Origin: Aegilops tauschii subsp. strangulata
Taxonomy: Eukaryota; Streptophyta; Magnoliopsida; Poales; Poaceae
Reading direction: 5' to 3'
NCBI RefSeq assembly: GCF_002575655.3
Contig: NC_053035.3
Coordinates: forward strand, 376,317,792-376,381,791
DNA length: 64,000 nucleotides
The position numbers and the translations under genes were made by a program. Below the pieces are notes generated by a model that was not told the DNA's origin, did not search any database, and saw only the letters and a program-made list of their open reading frames with translations. Shown here piece after piece: positions 48,042 through 58,902 of the stretch. Position 1 is the first letter of the stretch. Every line of letters begins with the position of its first letter.

Positions 48042-48750
48042 TTGGACACACATCCTAATGCTTATGCATGTTGATGACTTAGATGTGCAACACACGAAGT
48101 AAAGTATATCTTTAATCAATGAAGATACACTCTAAGTGTGAATACATTAATGTGGAATTTGGCTTCGGAGCGCCACGATAATTGTGCGCCGTGTCTGGGT
48201 CTAATACTTCCTATACGGTGGGTAACGCCACCACCAAACTTTTGTTGAAGTGTTTCGTTTGGCGTCACATCTGCAAAGTCTTCGCATTTGGTTTGTCTTC
48301 AACATTGATTTGACTTCATGTTTATCTTCACAATGTTGATTTGGTCTTATTCTGATATATACATATATTTGTGTTCTGTCCTCTACAGCATTCACTTATG
48401 GCTATGTCTTCATGTTTGAATCTTTTAATCTAAGTGAATGTGATCAGACCCTAACCCCTTGTCTATGCTTCTACCTCAGATTCTATCTATCTAAATCATA
48501 TGCATTCTATTGAAACTGTCGAATGTCTTCTCTGCGTCCTTGTCAGCATAAGACACAGAGACAAAAGTTGAATCTGCTTTAATGCTATATCCTTATTGCC
48601 TGAAACCCGGAGAAGCCGGAACGACCACCCGACAGTCCAGGCGTGCGTGGGAACATGGAACAAACTTTCAATGTGTTGCATGCATGCCACGTGTCCTATA
48701 GATGTGAACCGCCAGGGGCACCTGCGTAATTGCGCCGTGCTGTCCCTTTC
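48042..48750 (+). other. E7 spacer between pol and env-like region
   Basis: About 0.7 kb of AT-rich sequence with GTCTTC-type words similar to those in the E7 LTR. No reading frame of note. Confidence 0.6.
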
Positions 48751-48780
48751 CTTATAAATACACAACTCGCCGCGGTCACG
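48751..48780 (+). promoter_or_regulatory. TATA-like promoter upstream of E7 env-like region
   Basis: CTTATAAATA (48751-48760) is followed about 50 bp later by CT-rich sequence with AAACCCTAGCGCC (48810-48822), which looks like a plant gene 5' leader. It suggests that the env-like gene could be transcribed on its own. No transcript evidence is available. Confidence 0.45.
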
Positions 48781-48840
48781 ATCTCTTCTTCCACCTCGCC
48801 ACCTCGCACAAACCCTAGCGCCTCCGCTAGCTCGCGTCGA

Positions 48841-49484
48841 TGCCGGAGACGAAGTGCTTAGCTGCCACGACTTCTTCGACGTCGTCCTCACGCCGGCCGC
48901 AGACCTCGTCCTCTCCGCCACCGCCGTAGGTGTCTTCTGTCGCCAAGTTAGGGCACGAGATATTGAACTGCTCGGCCTCCCTCTTCGTCTCGTCTAGCAG
49001 TTCGTCAAGGGTAATTAAAACTTACTTTTTACTGTCTTTTTGATCCGTCAGATCCATCCACTTCAACCAAAAGTGGTTTCTAAACTTCCAAATCTGGATC
49101 TATCTTGTTCTGTATCTCATATCATGCCAAGTATATTCACTTATGCTTCACCACTAGTTAGATTCCTCACTTGTACTTATTCATGGATTCGTACAAATCT
49201 GGAACCAACTCTCTCCAAATAAGTGAATGTCTTCGCACTATGAGGTCAATGTCTTCAGACTGATTTATCTTCAAAATCCTCTGAGAATGCATATGACCTC
49301 TTCCCCTTCCCTCTCACCTCTAATGCTGTCACAGGTACATGTCCGTGGGAGAATCCCTTGGTTCTCATAGTCTGCATTCATTTGCAGAATTCTTACAGCA
49401 CCACATCAACTCTCATGAAGCCAGTTCCTGTCTGACCAGCAGAAGGAACCATTCACAGTCTTGAAGCCTTTTAGCTTGAATATA
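48841..49484 (+). other. Leader of the env-like region, possible short exon and intron
   Basis: ATG 48841 opens a 29-codon Ser/Thr/Pro-rich frame (MPETKCLAATTSSTSSS) that ends at TAG 48928. The next 550 bp are AT-rich and intron-like (GGTAATTAAAAC at 49009) before the ATG at 49485. Splicing is an inference. Confidence 0.35.
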
Positions 49485-52400
49485 ATGGCCACTGAGAAAT
49501 CAGCTAGAAAGGGCGGCAGTCAGCACCGTGGGGATACAACCAAGGACTTGCCACCAGATCTCTTTGAATTGTACAAGTCTAATCCTAAAGAGAATTACAT
49601 CAGCGCAAAACCCGAATCCAATGGGTTCGACGATATTGGGCAGAAAAATGGTTCCAATACAAATTCGTGACTGCGGAATATGCTGAAAAGAACGCCATCA
49701 AGCGACCATGGGGAGATATTCTATACAAAAATCTTCAGCCCAAGTCCAAGTCTGAAGCCATTGCTCAAGGCTTCTATCCTTGCATGGTCCGAGGACCACA
49801 GCCAGAGAATGCCGACCCATCTTCTCTGTTATGGTGTCGCGACGAAAATCTTTTCAAGCGCAACTACTAGTTTGCCAAAGATTCTGCTATGAAGAACAAG
49901 AAAAATCTTGGGTGCAACTTCAACCCAGGTCCGTCTGCTCCAAGGGCTGATGGCACACGTGATGCCAACCCCAATGTCATCGGCCCCTTTGACAACTTTG
50001 ATGGTATCCTCTCTTACATCGCTGCTTAGAGGGCCACTATGGAGAAATCAGGTGATGACGCAGATATGAAGCGCCTGCTCCACCTAAGCCGCAGAAGCAA
50101 AAGAATACAAAGGCCTCAAAGCCCTCTGCCACACCAAAAGCTTCGCGTGCGAAGCCATTGGCAACTGCACCTCTTGAACTCAGCGTGCAATCTGAAGATC
50201 TTTCTCGTGTCTCCAGGAAGACGGAGAAGCCCAAGAAGAAGAAGCCCATGAAGATTTCTGGGCATGAACTTACTCCTGTTGCCGTTCTGCGGAACGAAAA
50301 TGAAGCCATTGATCTGTCAAGCGACGAAGATCTTGGTGATGATGCCCTTGAGCTACTAATCAAGAGCAAGCAAGAGGCGGAGATCTTCAATGATCTGCCC
50401 CTCTTTGATGTGGATATTCTATACAACTTCATCGATGAGTGATTTGACAACCCGAGCCTCAACATTGATGATCTTCAGCTGCCAGTTGATATCAGCGTCA
50501 CCTTCCATGGATCCATTGCTAATGAGCTGGCTCTGGCTTAGAAGATCGTCGAGCTAAAGAACAAAATTGGTTATGAAAATCTCAATTCAAGAAGAACATG
50601 GCCAAGCTCAGCGTGGCTGATGTTTAAAGCTTCAAGGAAATGCTTCATGAGCTCAAAGAACAGTTTCACAAGAAACGTGAAAAAGCAAAAGGTTCAAGAG
50701 AGCGGATGAAATACTTTGCAGAGAAATGTGTTCAAGCATACAATGAGGCAGAGAAGCGCAAGGCTCTTGGGCGTCCTGGCATTGACCCCAAGATGGCTGC
50801 CAAACAGAAGAAGAAGCCTGCTGTGGCCCAAGCTGAAGCATCAACGCAGGAAGCACCTCGCATTGTCTTCCCTGCCAGCATAACAGGCTCGAAGCCTAAG
50901 GTCCCCATAGCAGCTTCAGGGCTGAAAAAGACAAGGGCAACCGAAGCCAAAGCCAAGAAGCGCAAGCACAGGAATATTTCTGATGATGCTCCATCAAAGA
51001 AGAAACTCAAGAAGTCTTCAAAGAAAGAGCGTGTTGCGGCCTCTGAGCCTCTTGTTGTCGAACCCATTTCTGTTGTTCGTCTTGCATCCACCAATCAAGA
51101 GCGTCAACTTGTGATCCACGAGCCTGCTTTCACAGAGGCTCCTGAAGAAGAAGAAGTTCCAGCTGTCGACCCCAACATAGCTGAAGACATTGGTCGTGGC
51201 GACAATGTAGAAGGTGATGAAGTCCTTCCTTAGATTGAGCACCAATTGGTATCATCGTCTGTTCTTATGAACAGTGAACTCATCAGCATTGGTCGTCCCT
51301 TGATGCCGATTGCTCAGGATGCATCATGGGCTGATCACCCTCAACAAGACACACCAAGTCAAGATGACACACCCAGTACTCCACCACCTCAAGTCACCAC
51401 TTCAGTGCTTGACGATGACAACTACATGGTGCAGGCCACTCCGTCACCACAGGCGTCGCCCGCTTGCAGGCTTCGCAAAGGCCCTAGGCCACAGGTCACC
51501 ATGTCGAGCATTCCAGAAGGAGAAGTGCAACAAAGCTCAGTAGCACGCCAAGTGTTCCCTGAAGCCACTCCAACTGCAAATGTCTCCGAGTCCGAAGCCA
51601 AAGCTGCTGAAGACATTCTGGCTGCATCAGCCGATGACAATCAAGAACCAAGAGAAAAAGAAGCAGAAAGGATTGCCTCACCCCCTGTTACTCAAGAAGT
51701 TGTTCTTGAGGAGAACGTGTCTATGCCCGACCCTCCTGCTACTGAAGAGGAGGTTGAAAACATTGAGGTGGCCACAAACAACACTACGGAAGCCAATGAC
51801 GTTGTCATGGCTGAAGACAATGTGGCGCCTGAAGCTAATGTTGCGCCTGAAGCTAGTGTGCAACCTGAAGCCACAGTCAATGCCGAAGCTACTGTTCCAC
51901 CCCCAAGGCCTCACACTATTGAGCAGGCATATGATCGCGGCAAACTTGTCACTGTCCGATGGCCTGTTCTGGTTCCTCCCACTGCTCCCGGACCACAATT
52001 TGAATACCACATGGAGCAAAGGCCTCAGGTCCAGAAGCGAAAGCCCAAACCGCCAAGATTTCCCGGTGCTGCAACATCGCCAGGATCGTTCAATGTAAAC
52101 AGCTTCAGGGCACACAGCACATTCTCTGACAGTGCCAAGAACCCGTACTCGAAGCCAAAAATCTCATCTGATCGCTTCTGGAGCTATCAGCAGCGCAATT
52201 ATTACTCATGTATCTTATACAATCAAGGGCGAATCTTTCCTCACATGCGTCTGGATTGTGAAGCCATTGCTGGTCTGCCCTGCTTGGAAGAAGCTCTAGA
52301 CTGTTTCAGAGATGCTGGCCTTCTGCAGTTCGTAACTGACAAAGAGCATTGGAATGAGGAGCTTCTGCTGCAATTCTATGCCACTCTTCACATTCGCGGC

Positions 52401-53153
52401 TACAACAGGGATCCGAAGACTTGGGTCCTTGAGTGGATGACAGGTGATGTGCACCATGAAGCCAAAGCTCAAGATATCATTGAGCTTACTTCCCTGCCCA
52501 CTCTAGGTGAGCTCTATGAACCTAGTTGTCAGCTACACAGGAATGCATTGGAGAGTATATTTCAGAAGCCTGAGCCCAACATGAGTCAGTTGCTCAGCAT
52601 GATGAAGCCTCTGCCACAAGATGCTGAATATCCTAAGGAATTCTTTGTCGAAGACCTCGAGTATCTGCCCCGTACCATTTATCACATTGTGAGGCGAACT
52701 CTATGGCCCGTCAAAGGACATTCTCCTGCAGCCAAGCTTGAAGGCATGATGAAGACATTGGTGTTCTATATTCTCAATGGCATCAGCTTCAATGCACAAG
52801 ATTTCTTCATCAGGAAACTTGCAGCATCTGGAGTTGATCTATTTGGCTTGAAGTTTTATGCTCCATGGGTGATGTGCTTAATCAAGCTTCACTCTTTTGT
52901 CAACTATCAGCCCTCAGCGCGCAACCATCTTATCTTCTTGCCTGAGGTTGATATGTCTGTCGAAGCCATCTACCCTGAGCCTGCCAAAGAGCCACTTTAT
53001 CTTCATAATGTTGATCGCCAAAGATTCTCGCAACCAATTGAGGGAGTTCTTGCTGCAACTCGTGTCTATCCTCTGGCTGGAAATACTTGTGCACCTCATC
53101 GTGCAACCACTAAAGCCACTGAAAGCACCATTGCTCAAAGGCCTCGGAAGTGA
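49485..53153 (+). pseudogene. E7 env-like / additional ORF region (decayed)
   Basis: Starts MATEKSARKGGSQHRGDTTK. It shifts frame near 49660 and has TAG at 49868, 50027, 50539 and 51231 plus TAA at 50619, all at codons where CAG or CAA fits. Parts in order: an N-terminal region (PPDLFELYKSN, PWGDILYKNLQPKSKSEAI); a Lys-rich stretch; a coiled coil (NMAKLSVADV, LHELKEQFHKKREKAKG, 50600-50760); an acidic low-complexity region with APEA/QPEA repeats (51823-51899); and a C-terminal globular domain (WSYQQRNYYSCILYNQGRIF, LLQFYATLHIRGYNRDPKTW, 52170-53050) like plant retroelement proteins of unknown function. No clear signal peptide or membrane helix was seen, so env is a positional label only. Confidence 0.75.
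51823..51899 (+). repeat. 21 bp coding repeat (PEA-rich) in E7 env-like region
   Basis: Three to four imperfect 21 bp units encode VAPEANVAPEASVQPEATV. The period is a multiple of three and keeps the frame open. Confidence 0.75.
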
Positions 53154-53215
53154 TCTTGTGTACCCAATGACCGAGAGCTTCTTGTGACCTTACATCAGAA
53201 ACAGGATAGGCACCA
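53154..53215 (+). other. E7 remnant before the E10 insertion
   Basis: Short stretch after the env-like stop, with no recognisable signal, truncated by the E10 LTR. Confidence 0.5.
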
Positions 53216-53791
53216 TGTCGTGGAATTGTCACGGCAGATGTCCTAGTGAGAGGACTTAGTCGTGAGGCCAACGCATCTATATGGTAGCTTGAGAGGGGTT
53301 GAGCGGAATCGAGAGACGCAACACAAGACAAGGGTTTAGACAGCTTCGGGCCCCGGGAAACATCATCCGGTAACAACCCTACATGCTGTTTGTGGCTAGC
53401 CCTAGAGATTATTGAGCTTCTTACTTGTCCCTCTTGGGGTGCCCTGCCCCTCCTTATATAAGTTGAAGGGGCGGGTTACATGTAGAGTCATAGTAGGATT
53501 AGGACTAGTCTATCTTCCCTTACAAGTTGAATACAAGTCCGGGTCTTGCTTCCTCGTAAAGGAAATATCCGTCATCCCTTTCCTCTTAAACCGGCCTATC
53601 ATAACGTGAACCGGCCTTCTGGGTTTTGGGCCTTGTTGTCTATCTGACCCGCCCGCCGGGTTACTAACGAGTCGCCAAGATCGGGCGGGTTATCTATGAA
53701 TCACTAAGCTCCGGGTGGGTCACCAGTGAGTCCCCACGCTCCAGCCGGGTCATACATCCGGCGGGTTACACCGCGGGGTATATCCCCGACA
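53216..53791 (-). mobile_element. E10: LTR of a minus-strand retrotransposon
   Basis: 576 bp, starting TGTCGTGGAATTGTCACGG and ending TATATCCCCGACA. The ends are inverted repeats with one mismatch. A palindromic TTATATAA lies at 53454-53461. The sequence beside its right end reads on the minus strand CAAATTAAACTGGGGGCTAA, a PPT, so this is the 3' LTR and the body extends to the right. The family is not named with confidence. Confidence 0.75.
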
Positions 53792-54302
53792 TTAGCCCCC
53801 AGTTTAATTTGGATTTATCCATGTTAAACTGATCCTGCAAAATAACTCAAGAACAAATTTGACAGGTTGTGCTCCGGGTTAAATATTCTTGCAAGCTGGC
53901 ACCTGATCATCCTTAAGTCCTTGACATTTTCTCCTGGAAAATCCGGATCAATAGGCCAGCTTCATAATCCATTTGCTGACATTGGCTCTTGTAAAGAAAT
54001 ATTATAAGAAATAATCCATTTGAGTCGGCCTTCAATGCTCTGATTTGACAAAAATATTGGTCTTGAAATATTCAACTGATATTCAGTCGGCTTAAAGATG
54101 TAGATCTTGCCAATTTATGATTGCCAAAATTGTCGGGTTATAAACAAATGATGCTGGGTCATGTAATTGTTGCTGATGTCGGGTTAATCTTATGATGACG
54201 CCGGGTCATAAAATTTGCAGATTTCTCTGATAATAATATAATACCTGATTTGCTCAAAACTGATAATTTGAAGTTATTCCTCCCTTATATGCATATCACC
54301 TG

Positions 54303-54860
54303 TAGCCCCCAAGTGTCGGGTTGTCATGCTTGCAGCAACCTGGGACTTGTAATTGCCTTATGCTCATAAAAATTTCAACCAGTGCAGCCCCCAAGAGCCG
54401 GGTCATTATGTAATAATGAGCAGGGACTTTGTAAATATGATCATGTAAACTTGAGCAGCAACGTGTAGCCCCCAAGGGCCGGCTCAGTAAGATATTACTG
54501 AGCTGGGACTTTGTATATGATTCATTGATAATAACATAATATGATGTAATCTCCACCATGGGGGTTGAACCCACGTCCACAAGGTTAAGAGCTTTGTACT
54601 TTACCAACTGAGTAGTGGATGTTTCAGTATAACGGATTTTCGACAGGAGCCATGGGTAGCCCCCAAGGGCCGGCTCATTTAGAATGTGATGAGTCGGGTC
54701 TTCAATAAGTTGAGCAAAAAATGACTTTGCATTAGCCCCCAAGTGCCATGGTGCATGCTGGCAGTGACATGGGATTTGCATATTCAATGTAATCTCAATT
54801 TAAATAATGTAGCCCCCAAGTGCCGGGTCATAAGCCTGCAGCGACTCGGGACTATTTTCC
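54303..54860. repeat. Array of about 80 bp hairpin units with PPT-like heads
   Basis: Six units begin TAGCCCCCAAG or a close variant at 54303, 54385, 54466, 54657, 54733 and 54810. Each contains an imperfect palindrome such as CCGGCTCA...TGAGCTGGG, then GGGACTT and an AT-rich tail. The 191 bp gap between units 3 and 4 holds the tRNA-like sequence. Confidence 0.85.
54550..54621 (-). tRNA. tRNA-Lys(CUU)-like pseudogene inside E10
   Basis: On the minus strand ACTCAGTTGGTA (D arm), CTCTTAA (anticodon loop, anticodon CTT at 54587-54589) and GTGGGTTCAACCC (T arm) are in the right order and spacing for a 72 nt tRNA. It resembles plant tRNA-Lys(CUU). The acceptor stem keeps five of seven pairs, one base is lost in the D-arm region, and the T loop is TTCAA rather than TTCGA. 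It is therefore probably not functional. Confidence 0.7.
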
Positions 54861-55470
54861 ATTGTAAAATAAACTATATCCATTGATAAAATAATAGCCA
54901 TTGCGTCAAAGTGACTTTGAATACCTTATCTGTTGATAAGTAAATCCGGAGTTTAAATACCCGGCGGCTCTTGACTGATGGAGATTTAATACGCCTCCAT
55001 TGTAAGCCAGAATTTTTATAACCCGGCGGCTTATAGCCTTTGAGAAAATCCAGAACGGATAATCATTTTGAAGCATCAATTTTAATGATGAGCTTGGACT
55101 TAAGCATTTATATAAGTCATAGTTCTGCAAATTTTGTAGAGTTTAAACAACATATGCCCTGGCGACTTAACGACCAAAGCCAGCGCCGGCTTAAACATAA
55201 TCATGTATAAACAATATCATACCTGTGATATTGAATCGTACTGTCGGCGTATGATACCTGTGCAGTAAGGGTGATAACCCAATCTTTAGAAGCCAAAACT
55301 TCCAAATGTTTATGATTGTCATATACTGGCGACTTATCGTCCAAAGTCAAGCCGGGTTAAATAAAAACCACTCATATATGCTTCAGATATGATCAAAAAA
55401 GTCTCAAGACAAACACAAAAGATTGTTTTCAAAAAAACTTAAGCCAAACAGAGAGAAAAAAGCGAGGCTT

Positions 55471-55833
55471 CTGATTCGAATACGATCAGTAAGCCGGACC
55501 AAAAGGGGTTAAGCTATGATTCGAATACGATCAGTAAGCCCCCTATTGGGTTTGGCATTGCGTCGATCAAGAGGGTACCGACAGCTATGTTCTCTTTGGT
55601 TCGAATACGACCTATGTTTGAACAGGAAGCCCCCAAATGACCTTGAGACTTTTTTAACGACTCTGATTCAAATACGATCAAAGTCGGACCAAAAGGGGTT
55701 AAGCTATGATTCAAATACGATCAAGAAGCCCCCTAGTGGCCTTCGCATTGCGCCGATCAAGAGGGTACCGACAGCTATGTTCTCTTTGATTCGAATACGA
55801 CCTAGAACAGGAAGCCCCCAAATGACCTTGTGA
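55471..55833. repeat. 192 bp tandem duplication in E10
   Basis: Copy A 55471-55662 and copy B 55663-55833. Both have GATTC(A/G)AATACGATCA, GGACCAAAAGGGGTTAAGC, CGATCAAGAGGGTACCGACA and GGAAGCCCCCAAATGACC in order. The GATTCGAATACG word is itself repeated within each unit. Confidence 0.88.
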
Positions 55834-57019
55834 GCTGTGCTCAAGGGGCACCTATGTTTTGAGCTGTGCTTTTGCAACAGACTCTCTTTGGTCCCTTTAA
55901 TTTTTCCTGAGAACTCAAACTTGCGAGAGATTATTCTTTTGAACCGGAAATTTTTAAACCGGATACTGAGAACTTCAAAGCTTTGTGGGAGACAGCCTTC
56001 CCTTGAGCCGGATTTTAAACCGGAATCCTTCTTTTTTAAGCCGGAAATTTTCTGACGGCCTTTAAATTTGCACCAATATGGTGGTTTAGGGTCCTGCATT
56101 AGATAACTTTGCAAGCCGGAGTAATTGCTCTTTTAAAGAAAGCAATATATAATATAAAAATATACTGGATGTATTTCACCTGATATGTTAGGCCAAAAAT
56201 TATCCACCGCAGAGTTGATGATCACCACACTGAAGCTGAAATCAACCACGGCCGAGTCGGCCACGGGAGCAGACAGATGAGTCGGCCGCGGCGTTGTAAA
56301 CTGGTGCGGACGAGCAAATTGTCCTCTGCGTTGTAAACCGGCACATACGCGTGGACCGGCCACGAGAGCGGACGGGCGAGTCATCCGTGGCGTTGCAAGC
56401 CGGTGCGGTCGCGAGAGACGGCCACGGCGTTGTAAGCCGGTGCGGGAGTCCGTTGAGTAAGGATGACCTCCTGTGCCGAGGCACGCCTCCATCTCCGCGG
56501 TATAGTGCCACTTTGTAATGAATAGTTCTCCTGCATATAAAATACAGCAGGGCAAAGTAGTCTTGCTTGGATAAATTAATATATGCTTTAAAAATAAATA
56601 GGATAAATAGCACCTGGTATTTTTACATCTGAGGTGCTTATACTGGATAGGCACATTTTGTTCCTGGACTGTGCATGCGCTTGGTCCAGTGACTTGCGCC
56701 CAGCCTCTATGTTTCCTCGGAATACGTTCTATCAATCCCAATGGTTGGTTTGATCGCCATAGTAATATAGTAGTTGATTTTTGCTTGATTTTGCCAGCAG
56801 TTTTGAGACGATAGCTCCATCATAGATACAACCATCTCTGAAGATCTGCAGTGCGGGTATCTCATGTTCAGTAGCACTGCTTCTCTAGATTTTGAGTGTG
56901 ACTGTAGCCGAACAAGTGCTGCATTTTTCTTAGCATCCAAAATTAAATCCTCCAGAATAAGGCATAGCTTGACATTCAACTTATTGAAGATTCAAACTGT
57001 TGTAGAGATCATTCACTGC

Positions 57020-58130
57020 TTCTGTATCTCACACATGTTGCTCCAGCAAAGACAACTCGCAAGGGGTGAGGCGGCGACTCGCGGCAGCTCGCACCGGCGG
57101 CGACTCGAGGTAGGAGCGGTGACTCGGCGCGGCAGCGATGCACGGCAAAAGCGGGTGAACGAGGTAAGGTCACCTGGGGAACGGAGGCAGCGCACTGGCG
57201 GCTTAAGACCGGGCCCGACAGAGGAGGAGCAAGGGCGCGGGCATGAGCGGTGAGCCGGCGCGCGTGCACAGCAGCAGCAGTACTTTCAACTAGCACTCGT
57301 GGTAGGAGTAGCTGGTTTTGGTTTCAGTTTTCACAACAATATTACCAGCTATTACGCGGCAGCAGGCGACTTGGCAATTCGAGGCACAGCAGCAGCCGAG
57401 GAAGGGTTGGAGTCGAGGGCGGCTTGGAGTTCAGGCCGCGGGGTCGAGGGCAACTCGGAACAGGCCGGCCCGATGGTGAGTCGGCGAAGCGGGGGACCGC
57501 GACAGCGGTTTGAGGCAAGGCGGCCGTGAGCGGCTCGCAGCTGAGGCAAGCAGCAGAGGCAATTGATGCCGCGGTGGATCACTGGTGGCTCATGGCTTGA
57601 GGTGCATCTTCGTGTGATGAACAGTAGTACAAAAGTAGTACCTTAATTGATCTTTGACGTGAGCACTTAACTAATCCTTGGTGGATGAATTGCTTTTTCT
57701 TCATGTGGAGGAAACATACGAGGCGATTCCGGCATGGCAAGGTCCGACGGCACAGTCGAGCAGAGGCGAGCGGGCACAGCCGGCCAGCGTCGACGGGTCA
57801 ACGGAGCTGCTGCTCAGGGCGTCTCAAGGCGGAAACGGAGTCCAGGCTCGGCGTGCTACAGCAAAGGGCGGCCTGGGCGACGGCAGCTTGAAGCTCGGGT
57901 AAGGCAGGAACAAGTCCCTGGCGGCTCAAGGAAAAAAGTACACGACGGCGACGATGACTTGGCGGCGCGGTAGTGCGGCGGCTCTCCCACTGCAGCTGAA
58001 AACGGGCGGCTCAAGCAGAAACGGCGAAGCTCGGCTAAGCCGGCGGCGGGTTGAAGCACCGGTGCACCGGGGGCCGCAGCCGAGCGACCGTCGAAGGCCC
58101 GTCCGATGATAGCGGCTCAGAGACCAAAAC
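57020..58130. other. GC-rich block without a supported gene
   Basis: Two GC-rich stretches (57050-57580 and 57720-58130) with recurrent GGCGACTCG, CGGCTC and GCAGCAG words. Open frames exist on both strands but have no recognised domain, and composition explains them. Confidence 0.5.
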
Positions 58131-58205
58131 TGAATCCGTATTGACCAAGACTTGTAAGACGTGCGGTGATAGTTTGCCTCCGATCGATCTCTTCTTTCCT
58201 TGGTA

Positions 58206-58234
58206 CTAGATGACCCGTTGCGCCAATGGCGCAA
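58206..58234 (-). mobile_element. E11: Helitron-type 3' terminus
   Basis: On the minus strand a perfect hairpin TTGCGCCATTGGCGCAA (58234-58218) is followed by eight bases and then CTAG (58209-58206), with T as the next base. A short GC-rich hairpin about 8-12 nt before CTRR, and insertion before T, is the defining 3' end of plant Helitrons. The body would extend rightwards on the minus strand. The 5' TC terminus was not located. Confidence 0.65.
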
Positions 58235-58902
58235 AGGGCGAGAGCAAGCCAGGTATTGAAAGAGTACACATAAAAATATTTAGAGACAAATTGAAACATA
58301 TGGAAATAAAAAATTGTTGCCGGCAATGTCATGATTTTCTCTAACCAGTGTAAACATATATAAATAGTCTTCTAAAAATATTAGTAAAAGGGCGGTTGAT
58401 TACATATGTAGAACAAGTGATCACAAACTTTGTTTTGACCACAAAGACAGTAATGAGATCTAAGTGTACATGCAGTATCACATGCACGAATGGAAATCTA
58501 AAGGCTATACATATCTTGCTGGATCGATTGATACGAAACAAAAGGTGGCTACTGTTGGTTAGGACATATAGACTGAAGGTCACCAGAAACTATCTTGTGT
58601 AGTCTTCAGGTGCTGCTCTGACTTCATGCCAATATACCATTAAACATGACAATGGAAAAAAAACACCATTTACCTTACCATTTCATACACCATTGTTATC
58701 ATTTCCCTTAAAGAAATCCCAATTCCTTCATCAACGATAAAAGGAGTCATCATATACACTTGCTAGTCTGCTAGGTAGTACATTTGAAGTCTGGTAACAA
58801 TTTAGTAAACTGCAAGCAGATCTCAGCTGGAAAAAAAATGAAGTGATTAGAAAATCATCCAGCAACGTACAAAACGAACGACCGGTTGACTGAGTGCCAG
58901 CA
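58235..58902. other. Non-coding AT-rich stretch near the Helitron end
   Basis: Only short unsupported frames are seen. Nothing recognisable. Confidence 0.5.

Larger units (their letters stand above)
33390..53215 (+). mobile_element. E7: Maximus-like Sirevirus copia retrotransposon
   Basis: A 5' LTR, iMet PBS, gag with coiled coil and zinc knuckle, integrase remnant, RT-RNase H and a long env-like region downstream of pol, the order typical of the SIRE/Maximus lineage. E8 is nested in gag. The element is cut at 53215 by E10, so PPT and 3' LTR are missing. The five bases before it are CATCC, with no partner. The family name is from memory. Confidence 0.88.
53792..58205 (-). mobile_element. E10 body: repeat-rich non-coding interior
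   Basis: About 4.4 kb without RT or integrase motifs. It contains PPT-like repeats (54303-54860), a tRNA-Lys-like sequence (54550-54621), a 192 bp tandem duplication (55471-55833), CCGGAAATTTT repeats (55940-56060), GTTGTAAACCGGTGCGG-type repeats (56290-56450) and GC-rich GGCGACTCG/GGCTCG sequence (57050-58130). No second LTR is visible, so either the element is truncated by E11 or the GC-rich part belongs to something else. Confidence 0.55.

Noticed and set aside
54303..54860. CRISPR array suggested by regular 80 bp spacing
   Set aside because: Units are degenerate over their full length with no constant repeat and unique spacer division, and the context is eukaryotic LTR-element DNA.
56133..56741. 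202-codon minus-strand frame as a gene
   Set aside because: It crosses the GTTGTAAACCGGTGCGG repeat region and the AT-rich flank, with no domain and an abrupt composition change.
57009..58234. Overlapping GC-rich frames as a gene
   Set aside because: All frames and both strands stay open because of composition. No splice structure or homology-like motif was found.
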